Assembly (NCBI GenBank): GCA_000818945.1
Contig: KN805375.1
Coordinates: forward strand, 543,427 to 607,426
Origin: Schizochytrium sp. CCTCC M209059
Lineage: Eukaryota; Sar; Bigyra; Thraustochytrida; Thraustochytriidae
Length of the DNA stretch: 64,000 nt
Direction: 5' to 3'
Position 1 is the first letter of the stretch; each line of letters starts with the position of its first letter. The notes under the pieces are model-generated. The model was not told the origin of the DNA, searched no databases, and was given only the letters and a program-made list of their open reading frames with translations. Below, piece by piece: positions 29,783-37,862 of the stretch. The position numbers and the translations under genes were made by a program.

Positions 29783-32700
29783 TCAAAGTATGATCATCGA
29801 TTCGTCGAATTCGCGTAAGTGCGCCCGTGTAGAAGCAATGTCGGCGCCCTCCGTCTTGAGATAATGTTGTGACAGCGTGTGATTGTACAGGTCATCCGCG
29901 GCAACGTAATTGTCGTCTCCAGGAGTTCCAATCGAACCACGAAAGCAGTTGTGATCGTACGGACGGAACTCAGAGCGACTACGCGTCGTGTCGCGAAGAC
30001 CACGACCCGGAACGAACCATCCAATCAGCTGATCCTTAAAGTTCACCGGATGTGTGTGGTTGTCCATCGGAACACCGTCATTATCCCAACGGTATTGATT
30101 GTACCGCCACGACCAATCGTACTCGGTGACAAAGTCGAAGGGTGCGTCCAGACCCCATACTTGGCCAGGTGCAGTAGAGTACTGCCGCTGTTCGGGTGCA
30201 TCGCGACAATCTTCCCACTCGTTGTCGTTCGCACCTCCTTCGCACACAGCAGGAAAGAAACGTCGCTCGTACGGGACTGCGTCTGCTGCCAAATCCGTGC
30301 CAAGCTGGTCCACACTTGTCAGAATTGATGCCAAATCGACCCCATCCTCCGTGTGACCCTCCATAATAGAGAGTTCGCTAGCGAGACCAAGGTAGTCTGG
30401 GGTCAGCAAGCTGATAGCCACATACTTGGTTCTGCGCTGCTCCACGATCTGCGGCGGACCAATCAATTTGTCCGGGAGCGTACTGTGTACGATATTATCC
30501 GCGATGTTTCCGTCCTTGTAATTTGCTTTCCAAGGTTTAGCCACCACTGTCGGCACGGAGCTCGGCATCCACAAATTATTGATGTCCAGCGTTGGGTTGA
30601 GAAAGCGCGACTCTACGATTGGATCACCTTGTCCATTGATTGTTTCGTACAGCCAAGGCTCCGCTTGCTCGCTCAAGACGTAGTTCTCGAGATAGCCACT
30701 GCCATTGTATGCATTGCGAATCCACTCTTCCACGGGCATGCGTTCCTCTTCGGGTGTCTGCGTAACGTTCGCCTCCTTGTCCTCCTTGCGCACGCGCTGA
30801 ATGCAAATGTCATTCGGGTCATCGTAGCCTTCCAGATACGTCGACCGATGATAGTTGAGACCATAATCGACCTCTCCAATGCTGTCCTTGACAGACTCCC
30901 ACATTGGCTGCATCACCGGCTCGGGAAGGATATAGTCTACGGTGGCAAAGTAGGTGCGAACCAGGACGGCTTGACCGTCCGGGCGCTGCAGAACCGTCTG
31001 ATCGTGCGTCTCGTTGCCATTGGGCAAAAAGATATCGTGAATCGCGAATGGTCCACCCGGAAAATCAGCCGTTGCCACCATGGCGACGCCCACTTCGTTC
31101 GCCTCATCGTGCACGCTGGACCACATGACATACTTGCCAGTGTCATTGTTGAAGAGAACCTTGGGACGCTCCGCGTGTAGGGCCGCGCCAGACCAGTTCC
31201 CGACACCCACAGTCTCCATCTCCGAAACCTCGACCTCGTGTCCTGGTGCACCAACGATCTCCACTGTGGTCCGTGGCACGCCTCCGTCATACGAAATATT
31301 GGTAAAATGCAGCATAGTGCCCTCGTTTCGCCAATGCTTGAAGTCGCTGGTAGAGCATGCCATGATTCCACCCCAAAGAAGCGGCTCTTCATCTTGGCGC
31401 GGATTCACGTGATCGCCGTACCAATAGTAGCGGCCCGTGCTTGCGTCTTCGCCGTCGTTTACACTCGCAGTGTCTTGGTCCATGCCATTTTCCCAATCGC
31501 GGCCATTGCCGCCTGCCATGGTTTTGCTGGCCGCGAGCAAATCAGGGCTCACCTCCCATCCTGGCGATGACGGGGTTTCAAGCAGCATACCGTAATTGAC
31601 CGTCCCTGCGAGCGTGTTTGCCTCCACTGCGCTCACCTCGGAGCGGAACTGGTAATGCATCCCGCCGCTATTGTATACGAGTCCATGCGAGTTCATTTGA
31701 TACAGCGTCCTGCTGGACAAATGAGACTCGTGGCGCAGCATTGGCGTCATTGAAGATGATGGACCAAGGGCATCTGTCTTCCAGTCCGTCTGATCGGGTC
31801 GTAATATGTTGAGCGAGGCCGCACTCGCGCGCTCTGCTCGCGTTGCCGCGGCGTTAGACGCTGGCGTCGCATGCTCGATAATGGTCGGGCATCGAAATCC
31901 TGCTGTATCATCGTGGCCGACGAAGATCTCGTCAAACCATGATATTGAGCCCGAGTAGCCATGAAGTCCAATGCTTGCGATATCAGAGCCCTCAAAGGAA
32001 GCGTCGAGAACGCGTTCCTCGTCATTAAGTCGGATTGTATATGTGCTGGCATCCCAGTCAAGTAAAATCTCAAGTTTGTACCAGCGATGGAGTTTTGCAT
32101 GGTGATAGAACACTTGGTCGGGTGCTCCGTGATACTTTGTGCCGTGAACAAAGTTTCCGTCGCGGATAGCAGTTCCAATCATGACGCTTGCGTCGGGATC
32201 TGTCGAGGCATAGAGCGCAACACCGGTGCTACGCACATCGACACTTGCACCCATATCAATTCGTGCTGCCTTGACATAGACGGTGACGCGATTTGGCTTG
32301 CCGTTATATGGCCCGCCTGGGTGGATCGCAATTCGAGGTCCATTTGCCACAAAGGGGCTCCGGCGGCGCACGCCTGATACGGTCTGGGTAAACTCCTCGA
32401 CCTCGAGCCGTAGCGATGAAGACGTTCCAGCGGCTCCAGTGGTTTCGTCGACGTGTAATCGAGGACCCAGCGTCGAAAAGACATGAATCGAACCACCCGG
32501 CGATGCATGTATTGCAGACGCAAACGACTCGCGGTCAACCGAAATCGATTTTGCAAAGACTGCAATCCGACCTCCACCGCCGCTGCCTCGATCTCCATCC
32601 GGGAAAGCCCCGCTCGCACCGCCAGGGCCGCCATCCGCCACAAGAGTATCGTTGGCTTCAACATGCAAAATACCACCAGCAGCGATAAGGATGCTACCTC

Positions 32701-34627
32701 CGGCTCCACCGCCGCCGCCCCAAAAAGCATCGTGGCCCGCGTTTCCCGAGACATCGACGCCGGCCCCGACCTCGAATGTGATGTCATTAACTGCAACGAT
32801 TTCAACAGCTCCGCCGCCGTCGCCGCCCAATCCCGCAGGGTTGCTGCGGGCCAGTAAATGCCGCAAGTTGACGCCGCCTACACCGCCGCCACTGCCGCCG
32901 AGCAAGTCTGTTCCGAGATCTGCGGTCCCATATGTCGGCGCGAGCATACGCGACGCGACCTCGAGACTTGCACTCGCGGAGAGATTCAGGCTCGCGTCGG
33001 GACGCAGCAAAGTTTTCCCCTCCAAGGCCGGGCCGGGCAGGGCACCCTGGCCACCGTGCGAGCCCCCGCGGCCCCCAAACGCGTACGAGAATGGAGATGT
33101 CGGCGCACTGGCCAAGCTTGTGAAGCTCTGCGCATGGACTAAACCTTGATGGCCGTCCAGCACAGAAATGTCGGCATCCACGCCGGTGAGGGCAATGTCT
33201 ACCGCAGAGAGCGACTCAACGGGACCAACAGCGTCAATGTTGGCTGCTGTTGGCGAGGTTGGCGCCACGTTGCCCTCGTCGGTGACCAGCAGCACTGTCC
33301 AGGTGAGTTCCCGCGAGGGACCCGGACCATCATTCGCGCAGAGACCATTGTCGCAAGGCCCATAGTCTGGTTGCGGAAGCGGACGCCCATCGCAGGCTGC
33401 GTCCTGGCGTTGCACAGAAGCAAAGAGAACTCCATCAAGCTGCTCAAGAGCGCGGGCCATGGCCCAGCTTGACACATTAAACGGAAGCGAGTCTGTCTGC
33501 TTGCCGAGAAAGTCGAGCGCAAATGTCCCGCCAAGCTCGTTTGCTTGCTGCAGAGTATTGGCTTCAATATCTGCTCCAATGCCCAGTAGCTCGTTCTCAA
33601 CCTCAAGTTGCGGGAGATTGCCCACCGCTGTATCAAAGGTCACTGACCACGTATAGCCGCCCTCCGCATCGCGTGCACTGCGATGGACCGAGACGTGGCC
33701 GACCGTTTCTGTGGCGCGTTCCAAACGGGCCTTGAAGAGCGCCGGCGAGGCGTCATGTGGAATAGAGTGCGTGCGCCCATTGCGGAACCGAAGTCGAAAG
33801 CTTCCCGCGAGTGTCTGTCCGGTCGCTGCCCAAGTGCGCACGGTCTGGACTTCCTTGACTCGCGTTGCCGAGGTTTCGATGGTGAACAGGTACACCCTTT
33901 TCGAAGAGCTGCCAGGTCCTTGCGCGTTGTTGTTGGCAACAGCTGCTCCGCCCGAGAATCCACCTAGCGTTGCGGGGTCTACAACAATGCGAGAACCGAG
34001 CTTGATGCTACTTCGGCTGAGCAACGCAAGCGCGCGGATACCCGTGGTGAGAATTTGTGTGTTGGCACCGAGATCAATCCATTCAAAGTTAAAGAGGGCA
34101 ACTTCGGTACCGTTCGGCGTCGTGACGAGCTCTCCAAGATTTGCCCAGATCTCTTCCGGGGTTCCTGAGGTCTCATTGACGAGGCTTACAGTTAGAGAGG
34201 TTGTGTTGAAGGAGACGACGTAAGAGTGATTCGCGTTCCGCGACGCTTCGAGCGGACCCAGAAGTGCGTAGTCAAAAGAGTTGAAGTGCGCGTAGTCAGC
34301 TGTCTCGCTATCTGAGGCGCTGCCGACGTCATTCCAAAACCTCGTGCCCTGGTGCCAGTCTTCAAAGTCGGCAAAGAGATGCGCGTGCTCTTCCTCGCCT
34401 TGCGCAAACGCTGCGCTCGCAAAGCTTACATTCGCCTGCTCCACATTGTACCGCGTGAACGCTCGCGGGCACCGATGTGTCTCCTTGCAGCGCTCGTACT
34501 CTTGTGCAGTTCTTGGCACGGCCGGGTCTCCAGCGCCCCGCACGGTCTCCACGGCCTGCACCTCCCCGGCGAGGCTCGTCAAGAGCGTCAGGAGCGCGAC
34601 CGCCAGCGCTCGTGCCATCCTCGCCAT
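29783..34627 (-). CDS. Large secreted mosaic protein with GH43-like beta-propeller
   Basis: 1,614 residues from an ATG. A clear signal peptide occupies about 1-25 (MARALAVALLTLLTSLAGEVQA). Next come beta-rich modules at about 240-460 with the pattern GSFRLRFRNGRTHSIPHD and GTFALDFLGKQTDSLPFN. A Gly-rich segment at about 573-715 has many GGxGG turns, like extracellular proteins of other protists. A LamG/concanavalin-like module spans about 770-910 (VTVYVKAARIDMG to ISWFDEIFVGHDD). A long C-terminal part at about 980-1540 resembles GH43-type five-bladed propellers (RYYWYGDHV, GGIMACSTSDFKHW, RPKVLFNNDTGKYVMW). Several N-glycosylation sequons are visible. It is probably a secreted or wall-associated glycan-binding or glycan-degrading protein. 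The catalytic acids were not assigned, so enzyme activity is uncertain. No C-terminal anchor is seen. Confidence 0.78.
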   Translation of the reverse strand: MARMARALAVALLTLLTSLAGEVQAVETVRGAGDPAVPRTAQEYERCKETHRCPRAFTRYNVEQANVSFASAAFAQGEEEHAHLFADFEDWHQGTRFWNDVGSASDSETADYAHFNSFDYALLGPLEASRNANHSYVVSFNTTSLTVSLVNETSGTPEEIWANLGELVTTPNGTEVALFNFEWIDLGANTQILTTGIRALALLSRSSIKLGSRIVVDPATLGGFSGGAAVANNNAQGPGSSSKRVYLFTIETSATRVKEVQTVRTWAATGQTLAGSFRLRFRNGRTHSIPHDASPALFKARLERATETVGHVSVHRSARDAEGGYTWSVTFDTAVGNLPQLEVENELLGIGADIEANTLQQANELGGTFALDFLGKQTDSLPFNVSSWAMARALEQLDGVLFASVQRQDAACDGRPLPQPDYGPCDNGLCANDGPGPSRELTWTVLLVTDEGNVAPTSPTAANIDAVGPVESLSAVDIALTGVDADISVLDGHQGLVHAQSFTSLASAPTSPFSYAFGGRGGSHGGQGALPGPALEGKTLLRPDASLNLSASASLEVASRMLAPTYGTADLGTDLLGGSGGGVGGVNLRHLLARSNPAGLGGDGGGAVEIVAVNDITFEVGAGVDVSGNAGHDAFWGGGGGAGGSILIAAGGILHVEANDTLVADGGPGGASGAFPDGDRGSGGGGRIAVFAKSISVDRESFASAIHASPGGSIHVFSTLGPRLHVDETTGAAGTSSSLRLEVEEFTQTVSGVRRRSPFVANGPRIAIHPGGPYNGKPNRVTVYVKAARIDMGASVDVRSTGVALYASTDPDASVMIGTAIRDGNFVHGTKYHGAPDQVFYHHAKLHRWYKLEILLDWDASTYTIRLNDEERVLDASFEGSDIASIGLHGYSGSISWFDEIFVGHDDTAGFRCPTIIEHATPASNAAATRAERASAASLNILRPDQTDWKTDALGPSSSMTPMLRHESHLSSRTLYQMNSHGLVYNSGGMHYQFRSEVSAVEANTLAGTVNYGMLLETPSSPGWEVSPDLLAASKTMAGGNGRDWENGMDQDTASVNDGEDASTGRYYWYGDHVNPRQDEEPLLWGGIMACSTSDFKHWRNEGTMLHFTNISYDGGVPRTTVEIVGAPGHEVEVSEMETVGVGNWSGAALHAERPKVLFNNDTGKYVMWSSVHDEANEVGVAMVATADFPGGPFAIHDIFLPNGNETHDQTVLQRPDGQAVLVRTYFATVDYILPEPVMQPMWESVKDSIGEVDYGLNYHRSTYLEGYDDPNDICIQRVRKEDKEANVTQTPEEERMPVEEWIRNAYNGSGYLENYVLSEQAEPWLYETINGQGDPIVESRFLNPTLDINNLWMPSSVPTVVAKPWKANYKDGNIADNIVHSTLPDKLIGPPQIVEQRRTKYVAISLLTPDYLGLASELSIMEGHTEDGVDLASILTSVDQLGTDLAADAVPYERRFFPAVCEGGANDNEWEDCRDAPEQRQYSTAPGQVWGLDAPFDFVTEYDWSWRYNQYRWDNDGVPMDNHTHPVNFKDQLIGWFVPGRGLRDTTRSRSEFRPYDHNCFRGSIGTPGDDNYVAADDLYNHTLSQHYLKTEGADIASTRAHLREFDESMIIL

Positions 34628-35044
34628 CGCGTGCCGAGCTGCCTGCGTCTGCAGCGGCCTCGCGCCACGAGTCCTGTCTACCTACCCCGCTCCGTTGGAT
34701 CGCGAGCGCGCGGCACGTGCGGTCTCGTGCAGCGCAGTGCAGTGCACTCCACAGCGTGCTAGCTAGCCGTTGACGGGAAGCTCGCTGTGAGGCCACCCCG
34801 GGGTCCGCAGCAAGGTACGCACCTCGTTCGGGGACCCCAGTGTGCACCTGAACTAGTCGCGACTAGGCCTCGAACTGCCGCGTGCGGGCGTCGCCGCGGA
34901 GACCACCCGCGGCGACCAGCTCGAGCAGCACCAGCCAGCCAGCCAGCCAGCCAGCCAGCAGCCAGCAGAATCCGTTCGTTCGATCGTACGTGCGCGCGGG
35001 CCTTCACCCACTCCGCGCTCGACGGCGGCCGCCCGTCCGTCGCG
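34628..35044. other. Divergent promoter region
   Basis: The region between the secreted-protein start (-) and a plus-strand ORF. It contains a (CCAG)n run at 34931-34965 and TAGGCCT at 34864. Long overlapping ORFs on both strands are low-complexity and lack domains. It is read as regulatory DNA. Confidence 0.6.
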
Positions 35045-35389
35045 ATGGAGCAGGTCTCGTTCAAGGAGGTGCAGCAGGTCTCGCTGGCGCGGGCGGCGGG
35101 CACGCTGGAGCGCTTCCTGGCGTCGAGGCCGGAAGCAAAGGAGCCCGCGCTGCTGTACACGCTGGGCGGGGACGGACTCGGCGGCGGCGCGGGGCAGACT
35201 GAGCTCGGCGGCGCGCAGCAGAACGGGTTCGCGGCGGACGGGCTCGTGGACGTGGATGCGGACAAGGAGCAGCAGCGGCAGCAGCAGCAGCAGCAGCAGG
35301 TGGGCGCGCTGAGCGGGAACCTCTTCGTGCAGCTCTCGCTCGTGCAGGCCAGCGTCGCCGAGGAGGCCGCGCTCGAGGAGGCGAGGTAA
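35045..35389 (+). CDS. Small ORF upstream of the SDR; possible first exon or separate small gene
   Basis: 114 residues from an ATG at 35045, in the context GTCGCGATGG. The sequence is helical at first (VSFKEVQQVSLARAAGTLER), then Gly-rich, then a poly-Gln run, then a hydrophobic/acidic C-terminus ending EEAR. No family was recognised. It ends 53 bp before the SDR ATG. A GT at 35386 and an AG ending at 35441 would remove a 56-nt intron and join this ORF in frame to the SDR (residue Arg then Met). The putative intron lacks a pyrimidine tract, so this is only a possibility. Alternatives are an upstream ORF in the 5' UTR or an independent small protein. Confidence 0.35.
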   Translation: MEQVSFKEVQQVSLARAAGTLERFLASRPEAKEPALLYTLGGDGLGGGAGQTELGGAQQNGFAADGLVDVDADKEQQRQQQQQQQVGALSGNLFVQLSLVQASVAEEAALEEAR

Positions 35390-35442
35390 CGGGGGAGGTC
35401 GAGGGAAAGGGAGGAACGAGCCGAGCGCCGAGCAAGGAGAGG

Positions 35443-36276
35443 ATGACGTACAAGGAGCCCGAGTACAAGGAGGGCCGCGGCTGGGGCGAGCCTGTGATGA
35501 GCGACCCGAGCCACTCCTGCAAGCGGTACAATGGCAAGAATGTCGTGGTCACCGCCGGCACGCTCGGCATCGGCCGCGCGATGGTCGAGCGCTTCTGCGA
35601 GGAGGGCGCACGCGTCTTCTTGTGCTCGCGTAAGGCACCCAATGTGGAGCAAACCGTCGAGGAGCTTCGCAAGAAGGGCTACAATGTGGGCGGCACCACG
35701 TGCAACGTGGGCGAGTCCAAGGAACAGGAGGAGTTTCTGCGCGCGGCCATCGACTTTTTTGGTGAGGAGCGCATCGATACCCTCGTGTCCAACGCCGGCG
35801 TGAACCCCAAAGCGGGTCCTACCAATGACATGACGGAGGAGATCTTTGACAAGATCTTCAACATCAATGTCAAGTCCTACTTTGTCCTGGTCAAGCTCGC
35901 CATGCCCTACCTGAAGCGCGGAAGCTCGGTGCTCTTTGTCTCCTCTGTGGGTGGCTTCCTCCCGAGCCCGCCGCTTGGTCTTTACGGCGTTTCCAAGACG
36001 GCCGTCGTTGCGCTCGGCAAGGTCCTTGCCAACGAGCTCGGCCCCATGGGCATTCGTGTCAACACGGTCTGCCCCGGCGTCGTCCGGACCAAGATGGCGG
36101 GCATGCTCTGGAAGTCTGAAGACGCGGACGGCGCTGCCAAGAAGAACGGTTTTCTCCAGCGATTTGGCGACCCTGTCGACATCTCTGGTATTGCTGCATT
36201 TCTCTGCAGTGATGACGCCAGCTACATGACGGGCGAGTCTGTGCTTGCCTCGGGCGGAAACATGTCCCGTCTGTAG
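35443..36276 (+). CDS. DHRS4-like peroxisomal short-chain dehydrogenase/reductase
   Basis: 277 residues from an ATG. A classical SDR Rossmann fold: cofactor motif TAGTLGIG at 37-44, followed by SRK at 62-64, a basic pair that favours NADPH. The NAG motif is at 117-119. The catalytic tetrad is Asn142, Ser167 or Ser168, Tyr181 and Lys185 (YGVSK). PG is at 211-212, and the MTGESVLASGGNMSRL C-terminus follows. The sequence tracks animal DHRS4 closely (VSNAGVNP, NVKS, FLCSDDASYMTGE). It ends in Ser-Arg-Leu, a type 1 peroxisomal targeting signal, as DHRS4 does. DHRS4 reduces retinal and other carbonyls with NADPH. The substrate in a protist is unknown. It converges with the sulfurtransferase gene. 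Confidence 0.88.
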   Translation: MTYKEPEYKEGRGWGEPVMSDPSHSCKRYNGKNVVVTAGTLGIGRAMVERFCEEGARVFLCSRKAPNVEQTVEELRKKGYNVGGTTCNVGESKEQEEFLRAAIDFFGEERIDTLVSNAGVNPKAGPTNDMTEEIFDKIFNINVKSYFVLVKLAMPYLKRGSSVLFVSSVGGFLPSPPLGLYGVSKTAVVALGKVLANELGPMGIRVNTVCPGVVRTKMAGMLWKSEDADGAAKKNGFLQRFGDPVDISGIAAFLCSDDASYMTGESVLASGGNMSRL

Positions 36277-36618
36277 GCTTGAGCACAAAACTAAATAAGC
36301 AAGCCTCTGCGGACGTGAAGTGGACCTCTCTGGAGCCGGCGCATTGTCAATCGCTCTCTTCTCCATCATCATCACCCGTGACCTTTTTTCTCTTCCCTTT
36401 CTCTTTCTCTTTCTAATTTTTCTCTCTCTCTCACTCACTTACATACGCACACGCACAAACACACACAAATTTGCGCTCCACATGCCTGTCTGGCCCCCGT
36501 ACTACGGTGCATCCACCACCTAAAACAAGAAGTCCTTATTTTTTTTATATATACCAATCAATCTCTCTCTCTCTCTCTCTCTCTCTTGCGATTCGGCATG
36601 TAAGTGCTCGAGTTAGGC
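36277..36618. other. Convergent 3' intergenic region
   Basis: This region lies between the SDR stop and the sulfurtransferase stop. It has pyrimidine-rich runs (TTTCTCTTTCTC), an A/T tract at 36537-36553 and a (CT)n microsatellite at about 36561-36586. TTAGGCCTA at 36613-36621 overlaps the sulfurtransferase stop codon. No gene is seen. Confidence 0.7.
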
Positions 36619-37542
36619 CTATTCTTTGACGATATTTGCTGTGACCTCGACGGGAAGTGTCGCACTGTTGGACTCGCGACCCCACTCGGACCACGAGCCG
36701 TCGTAAACCACGCACTGAGAGAGCGGTACACCCAAAAACTCAACCGCAGCCAGCAATGGAACGCACGCCGTCACGCCAGATCCACAGCTAAAGATGAGCG
36801 GCAATCCTCCCGCAATGACAGCTCGTACGTCGACGCCTTGGCTAGAAAAGATGACGGCAATTTCCTCCTTGGAACGAAATTCGCCGCCATCCTTGAGCAA
36901 GTCGCCGAAAGGAATGTTCTTGGCGAAAGGAATGTGACCGCGACGCATCTTGGGTCGCGGGTCTGCGTCCACGCCGTCGAAGCGACCTTTGGCGCGCGCA
37001 TCGATCAGATAACCCGAGGTATTGTTTTCGGCCTTGAATTCTTGCATCGACATTGCATCGGAGAGTCCGAGCACGCGTCCGGCGTCCGTAAAGGCCGCAG
37101 AAGGATCTTTGGCCTCGAAAAATGCCTTTTCTGCTGTTGCGGGAGTCTCGGAATCAAGGTCGCCTCCTGCCTTTTTCCACGCAGGAAGACCTCCGTCGAG
37201 AACGGCAACCTGCTCAACGCCCACACTCTTGAGCATGTACCACAACCTCGCTGCCGAAAAGAGCCCAACGGTGTCGTAGACAACAATGGGTTTGTCGTGC
37301 GTCACGCCCAGGCCTGCCATGTACTCTTGAAACTTGCCGGCGTCAGGCATCATGTGCGGCAGGTCTGTGGACTCGTCGACGCAGGCGTCGAGGTCGAAAA
37401 AGCTCGCACCGGGAATGCGCGCCTTTTCGAACTCGGCGTGAGGGTTGCGCTGGGCCGCTGGCATGTGCCACGAGGCGTCCACGACCTGAACCTCTGCCAG
37501 GGCCTGCCGCAGCCACGGCGCTCGCACCACGTTGCGCAGCAT
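36619..37542 (-). CDS. MPST: 3-mercaptopyruvate sulfurtransferase (two-rhodanese protein)
   Basis: 307 residues from an ATG. It has two rhodanese domains. The first, about 8-140, starts VQVVDASWHMP and includes RIPGASFFDLDAC and LDGGLPAWKKAGG; it has no active Cys. The second, about 160-300, carries the active-site loop CGSGVTAC with Cys253. CG(S/T)GV is the loop of mercaptopyruvate sulfurtransferases, whereas thiosulfate sulfurtransferases have CRKGV. The enzyme moves sulfur from 3-mercaptopyruvate to thiols or cyanide and yields pyruvate, in cysteine breakdown and H2S production. The N-terminus (MLRNVVRAPWLRQAL) is short and basic and might add mitochondrial targeting, but it overlaps the usual domain start. 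It shares a 320-bp divergent promoter with the MYND-AspH gene. Confidence 0.9.
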   Translation of the reverse strand: MLRNVVRAPWLRQALAEVQVVDASWHMPAAQRNPHAEFEKARIPGASFFDLDACVDESTDLPHMMPDAGKFQEYMAGLGVTHDKPIVVYDTVGLFSAARLWYMLKSVGVEQVAVLDGGLPAWKKAGGDLDSETPATAEKAFFEAKDPSAAFTDAGRVLGLSDAMSMQEFKAENNTSGYLIDARAKGRFDGVDADPRPKMRRGHIPFAKNIPFGDLLKDGGEFRSKEEIAVIFSSQGVDVRAVIAGGLPLIFSCGSGVTACVPLLAAVEFLGVPLSQCVVYDGSWSEWGRESNSATLPVEVTANIVKE

Positions 37543-37862
37543 CTCTCCTCAAAGCTCGCCCGGGAAGCACGTGTTCGTATCTTTAGGTGCTCTCGCTCTC
37601 GTTGCTGTTTTGCTCTCGCTGTGACGGCAAGTGCATGTCCATCAATACCCGGCCATTAGACCCGGGTCTAGCTCGTGAAAGCACTAAAACTCCGAGCCGT
37701 GCCGCAGCCAAAAGCCGCGGCGCCGCGGCGAGAGAGAGGTCGCAACTCCCAGGCCCGGAGCAAGCGCGCTCACGTGCGCAGCAGCGAGGGGGACGGCAAA
37801 CGCCTCGTTCGGCTGAGCGAGCGAGCGAGCGAGCGAGCAAGGCAAGGAAGGACCCATTAACG
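37543..37862. other. Divergent promoter, 320 bp
   Basis: A compact shared 5' region of the sulfurtransferase (-) and the MYND-AspH gene (+). It includes a (GAGC)n microsatellite at 37815-37838. The MYND-AspH frame is open through this region, but only from a GTG at 37587, with no ATG before 37863. No TATA box was seen. Confidence 0.65.

Noticed and set aside
34759..36438. 559-residue minus-strand ORF opposite the SDR
   Set aside because: It is the antisense shadow of the SDR gene, which has clear SDR motifs, codon structure and PTS1.
36604..37659. 351-residue plus-strand ORF opposite the sulfurtransferase
   Set aside because: Antisense shadow of a gene with an intact MPST active-site loop.
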